Assembly (NCBI GenBank): GCA_014529385.2 | Contig: CM043945.1 | Span: 91,651,112-91,715,111, forward strand | Origin: Adiantum capillus-veneris | Lineage: Eukaryota; Streptophyta; Polypodiopsida; Polypodiales; Pteridaceae | Reading direction: 5' to 3' | Length of the DNA stretch: 64,000 nt | Part shown: positions 22,865 through 34,650 of the stretch, one piece after another | Layout of the letters: each line of letters opens with the position of its first letter | Position numbering within the stretch: position 1 is the first letter of the stretch | Notes under the pieces: generated by a model | Seen by the model: the letters and a program-made list of their open reading frames with translations, nothing else | Databases searched by the model: none | What the model was told of the DNA's origin: nothing | Translations under genes and position numbers: made by a program

Positions 22865-23451
22865 ACACAAGTCCTCCCACAAATGCCCACTACTCGGATC
22901 CTCTAAAAACAGCACTCTGTCACCTACGTGGCCTCTACTGCAACTCGTTGTAGGCCTTCCCCACCCTGAAGCTCGAAGAAAAGGGAGGGAACAGTGTCTT
23001 AGTGGGCCCTGACGGAGATGAGAACCTCCAGTCGTGTGAAGGCTCCCATCCACCTGGGTGCTACTAGCTCGAGAGACGTGAGCCACTTAGCTAGAACTGC
23101 CTCTGAGATGTCCTGGCACATGCTCTGCACCCCTCTCATGCCCTGTAGCTGGAAACCCTGCACCTCCTCTGACAAGCTAGTGAACTCTAACCAATCACCT
23201 AAAGAGCGCACTAGACCCGCTGCCCTGGGACCCCAAGAAACATGAGGCCGACTACCAACCAAGTGGCCTCTCTGAGTGCTAACCATGGGGTTCCAGACAA
23301 GGGGCTTCCGTAGCCTCGCTCCTCCGTGCAAGTAGTCTATCTGTACTCTAGGCCTCGCCGCAAGAGCTCCCAAGAGCGAAGCAGACTCACAGTGAAGTGG
23401 TCCTCCAGTCTCCTGCTCAAACCAACTCTGCGTATCTCTATGAAGATCCAT
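22865..23451 (-). pseudogene. LINE ORF2 C-terminal part
   Basis: Frames at 23451-22999 and 23086-22793 continue the ORF2 direction. They show no motif I can name; tryptophan and leucine spacing (WFEQETGG, WLEFTSLSEEV) resembles LINE ORF2 tails. The assignment rests on position downstream of the RT. Confidence 0.5.
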
Positions 23452-23816
23452 CTGGTCGAAGGTTGCTAGGGGCCTCCAGGATGAGTCACCCTAGCATGAA
23501 GCCGCTACAGCAAGAACTCCTTTGAGGGCTCCTCACCTGGAAGAATTCCTCTAACGATGAACTTCCCAAGAAGGGCTCTGCTCTTCTATGTTGGGTCAAT
23601 GATCCCAAGCCCTCCCTGTGAACAAGGAAGAGTGATGACCTGCCAAGCCACTTTGGCTCAGGTTATCTGAGTGTCACATCCTGACCAAAGGAAGTTTCTG
23701 ATTAGCCTCTCTACCTATTTGATACAAGAACTCAAGAAAATCTAGCAAGAAGTGATGTACCACATAGTCGCCAACAACACATGGTTGGCCACTACTACTC
23801 TACCAGCCAAAGAAAG

Positions 23817-24629
23817 TCATGCTGAGCTCCAATGTAAGAAATTTCTCCTGATAGTCAGGAGAAGGGGAACAATCTCCTGCTTGGGAGACAAGTCCAAACC
23901 AACCTGACAACCCAAGTACTGAAGTGCAGTCCCTGGGGGAATCCACCTAAAACCCTCTCCTGGCATCCAATCGAGTACAGGAGCACTACCAGCTGAGAAA
24001 GCCACTGTCTTTCTCCAGTTGATTAGTGCACCCGATGCACAACACAAGTTCTCCAGAGTCTGCTCACACTTGTGAAGGTTGGCCTCCTGGCCCTCTAAGT
24101 ACAAGGCTGATTCATCGGCAAACTCAATGTCCAGACGCTCATCTCCACGAATAGCGAGTGCTAAGTCCCGTAGACCAACCTGCTCCGACACCAAAAACCT
24201 ACTCATCACCTCCGCATAGAACAGAAAGAGGAAGGGGGCAAGAGGACAACCCTGTCTGACCAAATGTGTGAGAATGAAGCAATCACCTCTACCTCCCGCC
24301 AAAAGAAACTGACTGTGAGCTTGTCTGTACAAAGCTGACACCCCTTTGATCCAAGCATCTGAGAAGCCCATCCTGCGTAGAGTGCCCTGCAGAAAGTCCC
24401 AGTCAACTCTGTCATATACCTTCTCAAAATTGAGAAGAAGAATCACTAGGTCCTCACGACGGAGCCATGCCAGGGCAGAAGCCTCCCAAAAAGTAAAGAT
24501 GTTGTCAAGGATACTACGTTCCTTGACAAAACCTGCATGAGGCCCATGTATAAGGCTCTCTAGAAGTGGTTGAATCCTCAAACTCAGAGCCTTGGCAAGA
24601 ATTTTGTAGGCTAAGTTGAGGATGGTCAT
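23817..24629 (-). pseudogene. LINE reverse transcriptase
   Basis: The RT core shows NLAYKILAKALSLRI, the L1-type GFVKERSILDNIF, FEKVYDRVDWDFL, VRQGCPLAPFLF and the catalytic region EFADESALYL. LINE RTs normally have FADD here, so the second aspartate is replaced by glutamate and the enzyme would be dead. The next motif, LINWRKTVAFS, corresponds to the thumb-side motif of plant L1 elements. Confidence 0.88.
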
Positions 24630-24862
24630 GGGGCGCCACTATTGAATCTCATCCAAGGAACCACCCACCTTGGGAATGAGGTATATCAAGCCCTCACTCA
24701 TGCTACATGCATTACCCCTATGTGAAAAATGTACTAAAAAACACTATAGAGATCTGGGCCCAGCAGGTCTCAGTACTCTGAGAAAAAACTGGGAGTGAGC
24801 CCATCCTCACCCGGAGAGCTACCATGGGGGAGGGCCCTAAGAGCTGTGTGCAGCTCCTCAAG

Positions 24863-25054
24863 CTAAAGTGGTAGCTCAAGTCTTTGACGTATCTCCTCAG
24901 TCACAAGACAAGGCATCTGTGCCCAAACCTGTTCCCTGCATGCATCCCAACGCTCTAACTGGGGCTCTACAGACAGTAACTCACGATAAAAGTCAGTAGC
25001 AACTACACGCATATTCTCAGGCTCAGAAGCAAGTGACCCATCGGGCCTCCTCAA
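24863..25054 (-). pseudogene. LINE region between endonuclease and RT
   Basis: The frame reads DGSLASEPENMRVVATDFYRELL, which matches the plant L1 pattern of a short domain (D..G.......I...A..FY..L) before RT. It is separated by frameshifts from the flanking endonuclease and RT. Confidence 0.65.
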
Positions 25055-25243
25055 CTAACTGCCCTTAGCATGCGAATGCCGAGGTCCCACCGTGTCAAAG
25101 AAAGCACCCGTCACTCTGTCGCCCACCTGGGTCCACTGAGCTACTTGTTGGTGGAAAGAAAACTCATGGCACCTCTCCTCTGTGCTAACAAGCTCTTGAC
25201 AAGCCTGCTGAAGCTTCTCCTCCAGCCAAGGACTGTCTGGATG

Positions 25244-26352
25244 CTACTCCTGCATCCTCTGTAGTGAAGCAATTCCCTGTCTGAGATGCTCCTCCTCCTC
25301 TCTCGCTGCAGCCCGACGAGCCTGAGACTCTTGGAGAAAGAAGCGGCTAATCTGAGCTACGCTTGAGGTGACTCTATCAGTAGGAGAATCGTGCCTGTCT
25401 AAGCTCTCTGTCCAAAGAGCCTCTACCCGTTCTCTGAGTGCTAAATCCAACAAGACCCTCTCTGGGATGCGAATCATTGTGATCCCACTCATTTGCCTGT
25501 CTGCCACTGTGAGGATCACTGGTGCATGGTCCAGGAACGAAGTCCCTGCCAGAATGCCCACTGTCCCTCCCAAGTCACTGAAGTGGTCACTAGTGTAGAA
25601 GCGATCTATTCGCGATAGATTCACTCCTCCCACTCTGAGGTCCGTACGCGAGAAAGCAAGGCTGTCTAGGGGCCTCACAAAGCAAGAGTTCTACCAAACA
25701 TCCGAGACCCTGAGAGTCATACAAAACCTCTCCCAAGATGCCAATTCAGCTCCATGGACAGTAGCATGGCTACCACCAATCCTGTGAGAAGGGTCCTCCA
25801 ACATGTTGAAGTCCCCTCCTATACACCAGTGTTCTGCCTGCGGCAGAGAATCAACTATCTGTGACCAAAACTCTGCTCGAGCACTCGCCACATTGGTCAC
25901 ATAGATGTTCAGGAAGCCCACTAGGCAACCCTGAACCTGCATAGTAATCCACTGAGCGTTGCCTGGCACACTAATCCCTCTACCCACAATGGCCCGCTGT
26001 AAAGAGTCCACAATAGTCAGACATACCCCACCCTGGATGTCTCTAGGTCCAAAAGCAGCTGACCAAAAAGTGTCATATCGTCAACGCAAGAGTTGACCAC
26101 AACGTCTAATGTGGCTCTCACACAGATGGTTCTCTTGAAGCATAAGGAGATCAATCTCTCCTCCCACAAGGCAGCACTGAAGCTCCTAACGCAGTTGGTC
26201 CCGCTGACGCTAAACTCGGGCCCACCTAGTCCTTGCACGTTCCATGAGATGATCCTCAGAGGGAGCGAGAGAGAACATATTCTACCGCAGCAGCTAGATG
26301 GGCTATCTTCAAGTCTGCTGGCTTGGATGGGGAGTAATCCACATCCAAACAT
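25244..26352 (-). pseudogene. LINE endonuclease
   Basis: Three broken frames together give the AP-type endonuclease. LRIISWNVQGLGGP lies in 26352-26017. The catalytic IGGDFNMLEDPSHR lies in 26011-25691. SRIDRFYTSDHFSD and the final LDHAPVIL lie in 25678-25244. This enzyme nicks target DNA for target-primed reverse transcription. Stops and shifts at about 26015 and 25685 separate the pieces. Confidence 0.82.
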
Positions 26353-26708
26353 CCTCTAGATAGGCATGACTGCATCGAGTGCCTGGCCCAAGCCCAAGTA
26401 GAGCGAGCCGTACGTAAAGCAACCTCCTCGGTCCAGGAGTCCTCATGAATGTATATATAGCATGGAAAGCACTGTGTATTGGCAAAGAAGTAAACCACAA
26501 TGTGTCTACATCCTGCTGAATCTAGAGGTGTCACCACAAACTTGGCCAATGGCCACAAAGTCTGAAGCATGTTTGTAACTCCTAGTTCTCCCATGTGGTG
26601 AGAGAACTCTAGGACCTGTGTGTGTAACCATCCCAACACTGAGTCAAGAGTCCACTCTGTTTGTTCCCTACCGTAGAGGGGAAAGGAGAAGCCAACTGTT
26701 GAGTCCAA
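26256..26708 (-). pseudogene. Possible LINE ORF1 C-terminal part
   Basis: The frame is 150 residues, with several aromatic residues (WTLDSVLGWLHTQVLEF, HIVVYFFANTQCFP). It overlaps the start of the endonuclease in another frame. I do not recognise the family; position upstream of ORF2 suggests ORF1. Confidence 0.4.
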
Positions 26709-26769
26709 GGCCTCTGCCCCCTAGCTGTAAGGAACAGAACATGGACCCTGAAGCAACCTGCCTCATGGT

Positions 26770-27540
26770 CTATTGAGGGGTCGTCGATAAAATGGGTGAA
26801 GTGGTAGTTGAAGAAGTCCCATCGGCACCGGATGTCAATGCTCTCAGACCTCGAGGGATGTCTGCAAGGGAGGATGTCTGCACTTGGAGAGGGGGCCGCA
26901 AGAAAGGCTGTCCCTCTCTCGCCAAGCGACTCGTGGCAAAGGCGCTACCAAGAGATCTCCTAGAAGCTGGAGAAGGTCGTGCCCCCTGAGACAACTGTGG
27001 AACTATAATGGGAGAGGGGGAGAAGAAACAGGGGGGAGCGGTGGAGAAGAGGGGTGGTGGGGAACGGTAGAGGTAGAGGGGTGGGAGGGAGAGGCGGCGG
27101 GAGCGGGAGGCGGGCGGAGGATGAGGAAGAGGGGGGAACTTTGGAGGGGGAGGGTATGTCGAGGGTGAAGCTAGGGTGGGGGCTGGAGGGGGCCGCAAGA
27201 AAGGCTATCTCTCTCTCGCCAAGCGACTCATGGCAAACGCGCTGCCAAGAGATCTCCTAGGAGCTGGAGAAGGCCCTACCCCCTGAGACGACTGTGGAAC
27301 TGTAGTGGGAGAGGGGGAGAAGAAGCAGGGAGGAGCGGTGGAGAAGAGGGGCGGTGGGGAACAGTAGAGGTAGAGGGGTGGGAGGAAGAGGCGGCGGGAG
27401 CTGGAGGCGGGCGGAGGATGAGGAAGAGGGGGGAACTCTGGAGGGGGAGGGTATGTCGAGGGTGAAGCTAGGGTGGGGGTTGGAGCAGGGACCTCATCTT
27501 GCTCAAGAGGAAGAAACTGGCTCTTGTCGTCTTCGACCAT
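26770..27540 (-). pseudogene. Proline-rich ORF1-like region with in-frame duplication
   Basis: One minus-strand frame runs from 27540 to 26770 and is broken only by TAG at 27207-27205. It encodes two copies of a proline/serine-rich block (ASPSTYPPPP ... FPPLPHPPPAS ... PPLFSTAPPCFFSPSP) offset by 99 codons. The second copy keeps CAG where the first has TAG. The function is unknown; low-complexity proline-rich ORF1 proteins occur in LINEs. Confidence 0.5.
26891..27484. repeat. 297-bp direct tandem duplication
   Basis: The sequence starting GGGGGCCGCAAGAAAGGCT at 26891 recurs from 27188 with about 297-bp spacing and scattered differences. 297 is 99 codons, so the minus-strand frame is preserved. 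Confidence 0.85.
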
Positions 27541-28780
27541 GGACCTGCTGCCATCCCTCCTCCACTGGAGCTCCAGGCTTAGAGGGTGGCTCTACATGCG
27601 TGCGATGTGTCTCTGTCTGTGTCTGGTGGCCAACCCTTGTAGGCTGGGGCTAAGGCTATGTTGTAGGTGGAGACCTCCTCCGTGGACAAGCCTTCACTAG
27701 ATGGCCCATCTATTGGCAACCATCTGTCGGCAAATGAATCACTGGTTCAGGAGGCCCGAATACTCCACACTCTGTCTAAACCAGCCCCCACTCACCCGAG
27801 GCAGAAGAATAACCTTCGAGAGCGTGTGGGTGTCTCTGACCAGAACGCGAACTGAGGGAATGCCAGCCACCTTGGCAGCTATTGAGGTTGCCGTGTGAGG
27901 TGTCTCTAGGACAGTCCCAATCGATGAGCCGATCCTGGACAGAAGTGTTAAGTACTCCCTCCTCAAACCCAGAAATCAGACGGAGATGGGAATGTTTTCC
28001 TCCTCTACTAGAACATCCGAAGCAGGTTCAAAACCATGTCTCCACTATCCAAAGTGGGCTCGTGCTGCTCGGATGGTCAATGGACTCATGGCGATGACCT
28101 TGGACGCCATCTCGGAGGTCTCAAACTCGATCTGATAGTACTCACGTCTGAGTATCTGTACGTCCAAGATCTTGCCCACCTCTGCGAGAAGGCGGGCCTA
28201 GAGAAGGTTACGCAACTCTCCTGTGCTAGGTCGGGTACTAAGAATCTTGCAGATGACAGAAGTTGCCTGCAAGCGCTCTACCTCTACGGCAAGGCTCGTT
28301 TTCTTTGTCGGCAAAAGAGAAAGTCAAATGGTGGACTCAGCGGGGTCGGGCCAGGGGGCTTCGGATGAGTCCCTCTGTGGCGAAGCTGGAGTCTCCATCT
28401 ATGTCTACTGCTGTGGGAAAGAAGCGGATGATGAAGAGACTCTGCAACCGAGCCTGCTGAGCGCAGAGCAAGGTGCATGAACCTTCGGGAATGACGAAGA
28501 TGGGGGGAGGAAATGGATAAGGCAGTGCGCAATAACTCAAGAGGTAGCGGACGGGGGGGGAGGATTGGCACCGCGAAAAGGGGGAGAGGAGGGTAGCGGA
28601 GGGCTGGGGGGAAGCACGAGGCGAGGGCAGCGGGTTGGAGCATGCAAGGGGAGGCGGGCGGGCTGGGCAAATGCGTGCAAGCTGGGCTAGGTTGAAGTGT
28701 GCAAGGACTGGAAGGGGGGGGGGGGGCAGCAAAAGGGGGGGTGCAGCGATGGCGTGCAGCAGTAGTGAGCGGCAGTCCAG
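27541..28780 (-). other. GC-rich 5' part of the LINE
   Basis: No recognisable domain is seen. Frames on the minus strand at 28804-28337 and 28670-28284 are proline/leucine-rich low complexity. The plus strand from about 28550 to 28740 carries many G runs, including one of about 14 G near 28717. Confidence 0.45.
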
Positions 28781-28783
28781 TAT

Positions 28784-29180
28784 TGGGGCATCATTGCTAA
28801 GCATTTAGATGCATTCTGGGTCCAAAATGACTAGATCAAAAATCCACTGCTGTTAATAATCGTGATTTTGGCACTTGACCTAAAGTGAGATATGAGACCA
28901 TAAGCATGTGTGCTTAGGTCTTATAAACAGGTCCTAGAATTTTCATTACGTTTGGATGTCATTTGATGCTGCAACGGATGTGATTGGATTTTGGTGATTT
29001 CAGTCACATGAGTGTAGCATGAGTTAGATGCAAGTTGTTAGTTGTTTTCCAAGAGATTGACACCCTCTTGTAGCCTCTATGCACTAGTCGAGTCAACTTC
29101 ATCCCATTTATTGACAATTTAATCGTGGTTGTTGCTAATACTGCAATAAGATAGGATAATGAGGTTAGACATGCGTCCCA
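28784..29180 (+). repeat. G2 5' LTR
   Basis: The segment begins TGGGGCATCATTGC and ends GACATGCGTCCCA, with inverted TGGG/CCCA ends. A primer-binding site follows within five bases. CTTATAAACAG near 28920 is a plausible TATA box. The same segment, inverted, is found at 55811-56226, and the TATA-like sequence is kept there. LINE sequence abuts it on the left. Confidence 0.75.
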
Positions 29181-29184
29181 TATT

Positions 29185-29204
29185 TGGCACCGTTGCCAGG
29201 GATC
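29185..29204 (+). other. G2 primer-binding site (tRNA-Asp type)
   Basis: TGGCACCGTTGCCAGGGATC differs at two positions from the TGGCGCCGTTGCCGGGGA-type site common in plant gypsy elements, which is complementary to the 3' end of aspartate tRNA. It lies four bases after the LTR. Confidence 0.82.
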
Positions 29205-29731
29205 TAAACTAGGGAAAAACACAAGCGTTTTGTGAAGTTATCCTTTAACTTCCTCTAGGGTCACCTAGAGTTCAAAACTTTCTTTTAGAAACCGCATAGC
29301 CTAAGATTGTTGTCTTTTGCTGTGTAGAGGTAGCTTGGAAGTAATCGTACTTTTGCTGAGTTCCTTTAGGATTGTAGGATTGTAGAAATAGATTAGGATT
29401 TTGAGGATGATTGATAGACGAGACAAGTCTTAAAATCAATGCTCAAAAATCCATAAAAGACAAGAAAACGAGTGTTAGTGGACACTTTCCACAACCCCAT
29501 TGCATGAGAATCTAGGAGTAGGGTAAGTAGGATCCGAGGTGGATTTCCGAACATTGTTCTCTCTGGAAAAATCATTGAGTTGTTATTGGAAGTTGCAGAA
29601 TTTTAGGTCTATGGCTAGAAATAACACGAAAAGACTCCATACCACTCAATCCGACTGGAGAGTAAGCTTAAAAGTTGTCTGAACGAGTGGGTAAGCTCAA
29701 GGACACTTCGAGGTAAAAATTTCAAGAGTTG
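29205..29731 (+). other. G2 leader, non-repeat part
   Basis: The AT-rich leader between the primer site and the palindrome repeats shows no coding sequence or RNA gene that I can support. Confidence 0.5.
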
Positions 29732-30740
29732 GCCAAAACTCAGATTATTTACTTTTTCTTGACATTTTAGGCCAACTTAAGTTTTGACTTGATTCATAGG
29801 CTTAAAATAGACCATAAAAAAACTGCCCTTTGAAAAAATGCAAAAATTGATTCATTTCAAGCCTAAGTAAATAATCACGATTATTAAATTTCAGCTCAGA
29901 TTTGACCAAGGTTCATACCATTGACTCATTGCATGTGTACAAACAACTTTTGTAAAGGCACAAAAGATTTGGATCACCAAACTGGTAAAAAATTGGGTAA
30001 AAACTAAAGTTTGTACTGACTTTCTAAATCTTGAGTGTAAATTGGAGAAAAATTTGTCCAAACTTGTTGAAATTTGATTCATAGGCTTATATTGATGTGA
30101 TAAACATGTGTACATGCTCACTTAATCAAAAAGATGCAAAAAGTTGTCAGTAGTAAATAATCGTAATTATTTACATCTGTCCCATTTTTCAACTTTTTTG
30201 ACCAAGTTGGTATACCACTAGTTGTACCATGTTGTAATAAGCCCACAAACCAAAGTTGGTAATATTTGGATCATTGGATTGAAAATTGTAACAAAATTTG
30301 CAAGACAAAAAATTGATGACCATTTGACCAAAATTTGTCCAAACTTAATGAAACTTGGATAGAGACCTTAACTTGAGGTGCTTAACAGATCTGTGTCAAA
30401 GTTGGGATAAAAATTTACAAAAATATAGCTGGAGTAAATAATCGCGGTTATTTATATTTGCTTCAAAAATTGGTAAAAATCTACAAATTTGAGTATACCA
30501 CAAGGTCAAGCATATCAAGTAGACCCCACAAATCTAATTTGGTGAAATTTGGATCACAAAAGTGAGACTTTAGCCAGATTCTTGAAATCAGGGTCTTTGG
30601 ACACAAAACAGTTGATAAACTTGATCACATTTTGTCCAAACTTGTTAAAACTTGTCCAGGGACTTTAAAAGGTTGTATTCTTGCCAAACCAAGCCAAAAA
30701 GTACAAAAAACTAGCAAAAGTAAATAATCACGATTATTTA
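29732..30740. repeat. 285-bp leader repeats with central palindrome
   Basis: Copies of a palindrome related to TAAATAATCGCGATTATTTA begin at 29868, 30154, 30435 and 30721, spaced 286, 281 and 286 bp, with a half-site at 29743. The intervals share phrases such as ATTTGGATCA and TTTGTCCAAACTTG, so they are tandem degenerate repeats. Related units, inverted relative to these, occur in 53653-55810. Confidence 0.82.
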
Positions 30741-31149
30741 CTACTGCTACCCAGGGACACCAGTTTTGACTTTTGAACTTGTACAGTGTTAGACCAACAT
30801 AATACAAAGCCATAGGGCAATTTTGGGTTCAATCGGATCCAAATTGGTACATGTTCACTCAGTTTCCAAGTTGTAGATTAATCCTTTGACTTTTTTCCAA
30901 AGTCGAATCTGAAAGTCAATTGTTGACGCCCATAGCTAGATTTGAAGTAATACACATAGACCAATCGCGACAGTTAGCAAAAACTCTACTGTCTTTATAG
31001 AAGAATAGCTAATTTGATCAAATTTATACAGGAATCAGGTTGCAGACGAGGAATCGGTAGCTTGACAAAAAGTTGCAATCGAGTCAAGTATAAATTGAAA
31101 ACAAGTCAATCCAAAGGTAAGTACTCTAACTAGGGCTTCGTAAGTCTAT
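30741..31149 (+). other. G2 leader, gag-proximal part
   Basis: No open frame of note lies here. AAAGGTAAGTAC at 31113-31124 matches a plant splice-donor consensus, leaving open a spliced leader. Otherwise AT-rich. Confidence 0.4.
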
Positions 31150-32677
31150 ATGAACCTCAAATCTGGTCGTGTACTAGGAAATCAGGGCATACTCAAAGAA
31201 ACCTCCAGTAGAGTATCCACCGAAGAAAGTATGAATCAAGGCAATTCCTTGCACATTATTCGTGAAGAAGTCTCAGAAACTTTTTTAGATTCAACATCTA
31301 AAATGTCTTCTTACTCGACTCACTCAGAAATCGGAACGACAATGTGCTATAAGCATATACTCTCATATTATAAGACTAATTGCCATGGAGCTTAGGTTTA
31401 CCTAGATCCTAATGAAGAGTATGCTATTCGCATTGATGACCATGATATTGAGTTCAAAGAAGAAATCAGGGCAAACAAACAAGGAAAAATATACATGTAC
31501 AGAAAGGGAACTCGATCAGTATGTACAAGTGGAAAACACCATAATCCTAGATATGTCAGCAAAACACCATAGACAAATGGGGGTTAGAAGTAAACACCAT
31601 AATCCTAGATATGTCAGCAAAATAAGGACAACCAACTTTAGAATCTGAGGGATACGATCAAGTAGATTTAAAGCCTTTGAAATGGCTTAGTACGGATAAT
31701 CATAGGATCTGAGTCTATTATTGGGAGGATAGAAACGTAAAAGATCTTCTGTGGACTTCCCATGCCAAATCAGGACAACTAACGGCCATGAAGATCATCT
31801 ATATCTTCAAGATCAAAGATAAGGGATCAGTAAACCTACCAACCTACCTATTTAGGGATTGTTATAACAACAACTTTGTTATTATGACTCCTAAGGAGGT
31901 AGAACAAACCAAATACCAAGGGTATTCCATAAGGAATTGGATATTGGGACAAGGACCAGAAACAATTCCAAGAGATGAACACCGTGAGAGATCATGTGAG
32001 AGTAATGTTAAGAAACCAGAAACCACCTCATCACGTAGAAAATCGGGTGACACTAAAGCCAGTCCACGGCTACAGAGTCACTATTTCCAACAGACTAGTT
32101 TGAAGGAATCGGAACAAAATCAACTGCCAGGAGACCGAGAGTTGAACCAAACAGACGCGTCACACCATCTGATTTTTAGAAATGGATCAAAAAATACAGT
32201 GAATCAGGGGATCCATACAACCACTTAGCAAGCTATAAGCAAATGTTCAGAGCAAAACGTATATTCGATTTCCATACTCAATTTGAGGGGTTTGAAATGA
32301 CATTAGAAGGAAAAGCATTGACATGGTTCGAAAACATTCCACCAAGGTCAATCATGGACTTGAACACATTAGCTCAAGGATTTGTTGCTGCTTGTTCCAA
32401 AACAGGGATCAAACATAATACGGTAGCTCAAATCTACAGCTTTAAACAGAAACATGGTGAGTTTGCTAAGAATTGTGCAACTCGAATCAAACAATACATT
32501 GCCAAATACCTAAGTCTAGAGATACCTGCACAAGAAAGACTCTTATCTTTGTTTCTAGAGGGACTGCTAAACAAAGAACTTCATGCTATACTCTATAGCA
32601 AGAAGCATAGAACCCTACAAGAGTGTGTGTCAGATGCTATTGACTTAGGAGACAATTGCAATATTTTCAACAAATAA
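31150..32677 (+). pseudogene. G2 gag, N-terminal and capsid part
   Basis: The frame opens MNLKSGRVLGNQ, resembling the MHLRSGRVLEHE start of G3 gag. After several stops and shifts, 31788-32228 and 32243-32677 give the capsid-like domain: FEGFEMTLEGKALTWFENIP, FKQKHGEFAKNCATRIKQYI and IPAQERLLSLFLEGLLNKEL. These match the retrotransposon gag pattern (W......T...F...Y....F). Gag packages the element RNA into particles. Confidence 0.8.
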
Positions 32678-33563
32678 GATGCCCCTAAGGATAACCAAAG
32701 TGAGAAAACAACATCCAATAAACCACCACAAGTGGGAACGACTGCTGCAGCACCACTTTCAACCATAGAAGATATGCTCAAAAAAATGAACGACATGATG
32801 AACAACATGCAAAAAGCACCGGGGACAAGGACAAGGGATACCTCAACATGGACAAACAATAAGGCCACAAAAATGGTGTGCAATTGAGGGTAAATGGACC
32901 AACCATGAGACCCACGAGTGCTATTTACGACCAAAGTATGATGGGAATGTTCAATACGTGCCTATGAGGCCAAAAGGACAACCCATGTACAGATATTAGC
33001 CTAATATGGCCAAAGCTCAAAGATCACTGATGGGTATGGAAAGACCTCAACCTGTATTGGGTCAGCAACCTGCATATCCAGGACATAATGCAGTGCCTGT
33101 AAAGTACATGCACTCCAAAGGAGTCATAGATGAACAAGCATTAGTGCATGTTACACCCTATGCGGAGCCTATTCCATCTACAGTAATGGTAGAAGGAGAT
33201 TAGTATAATTCACATCCACCACCAATGGAAGAAACCGTGACTTATGCTCCACCAGAGCTCGCACCAATATATTATGTAGCTAATCAAGGTGTAAGACCTC
33301 CCATGGTAAGACCCCTGATTAAGCCAAGAACAGGAAGTTGTCACAAGTATGGTGCAGATGATCATTGGAAAAATGAATGCCTAGAGCCTGACAAAAACCT
33401 CAATCCAGTTGAAGCCTATTGCATACGATGTTGCAAAAAGGGAGGACACTTTCTGGAAGATTATCCTAAAAATCCTTTAAACAAGGGTAAAACAGTACTA
33501 AACATAGCCCAAGTAATACCTAGTAGCTCATCTAGAGTGAACCGATTGTTCCAATCAAGGTAA
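32678..33563 (+). pseudogene. G2 gag C-terminal part with zinc knuckles
   Basis: Proline-rich sequence leads to two cysteine/histidine knuckles: CHKYGADDHWKNEC near 33340, whose second cysteine is replaced by tyrosine or lost, and CIRCCKKGGHFLEDYP near 33420. This is the nucleocapsid region that binds element RNA. Several stops break the frame. Confidence 0.72.
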
Positions 33564-33610
33564 TCACTAGAGCCCAAGCTAAGAAAAAGAAACACAATTC
33601 CTCTGATGAT

Positions 33611-34650
33611 TTGAAAAATACAAAAGTTTCCTCTCAAAGGATTAAAAGAAGCAGAAGCAAAAGATATGAGATGAGAAAAATAAAACAATGGGTTGAAACT
33701 GAGGAGAAAGCAAAAAAGCTATTCCAGGAAAAGGTGAAAGAAAATTGGAAGCGAAATCAAGGAAACAATCGTGAAATTTGGAGGATCCATTTTGGTTGAA
33801 ATTTTTTTTTGAGCCTATTAATGCATCCTTGGAAGCCTACCAACTAGGACTTAAAGCAGGCCAAAACATGGAAAACAAATGGAAAAACTATCCTTCTTCA
33901 GACATGGAAGCAGCTAAACTTGAAGCTTATCAAAATTTGATAAGAATCACACAAAAAATGCTGGAAAAACAAAAACCCAAGCTTAAAAGTATCGCAAAAC
34001 CTGAGGAGCTTGTGGTAAGAAATACTAAAGAAAAATCTGAAGTGGTGGTAGAACCCCACCTTGAAACAAAAGAACCGGAACTTATAGTGCCGAACAACGA
34101 AGATGCCTTAGACGGAATTCCATTCGTAGAGGAAGACTGGCTAGGACACTTATGGGAAAAATTTAGAGAGATTAATGATGGGAGCCTAACTTTAAATTCA
34201 GCTCCTATAGAGGAAGATTGATTGGACAACCTACCTCCTGATATGAACATGGATGTACAATCCTTGTATGTGGATTGCGGATTTGAAGCTTCAGGAATGT
34301 GGAAAACATTACCCTCTTACTTGGGAGATAACAAAGATGAATCCATAATGTGTAAAACCACTCAAGTAAAAAGAGATGAACAGACCCTAGAAGTAGACAA
34401 AATTCATTCAATCATGTCTACACCCATCCAATGCACTCTTACCTTGGGAGAAATGTTAAAAATAAGACAATATTTATGGAATGATCTACAAAAAACCCTA
34501 GAGAAGGTGGGGATAACGGGGCTAATCTCAAAAAAAAGGAAACACAAAATGGACAACAAACAGATTCAATATGTTCCAATGAACAAAGTTGGAGATTACT
34601 ACGAAGGAGAAGAAGGTATAAGGAAACACAACCCTTCCAGTGAAATATAA
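33611..34650 (+). pseudogene. G2 charged spacer between gag and protease
   Basis: Three adjacent frames (33611-33799, 33778-34221, 34222-34650) encode lysine/glutamate-rich sequence with no domain that I recognise. 34221 is a TGA, and the next frame continues at once in register. The stretch precedes the protease and is probably polyprotein linker. Confidence 0.55.

Larger units (their letters stand above)
22865..28780 (-). mobile_element. Decayed LINE (plant L1-like)
   Basis: On the minus strand the order is a GC-rich 5' part, a proline-rich ORF1-like region, an apurinic-type endonuclease, reverse transcriptase, and an ORF2 tail. No poly-A run is visible at the 3' end (22865), so that end is truncated or rearranged. 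TATTGGG occurs on both sides (22858-22864 and 28781-28787), which could be a target duplication. Base composition is more GC-rich than in its neighbours. Frames are broken many times. Confidence 0.8.

Noticed and set aside
26792-27260. Plus-strand glycine-rich proteins
   Set aside because: Antisense of the proline-rich ORF1 region; the duplication makes them look repeated.
28284-28804. Proline/leucine-rich minus-strand proteins
   Set aside because: Low-complexity translations of G-rich sequence at the LINE 5' end, with overlapping frames of similar composition.
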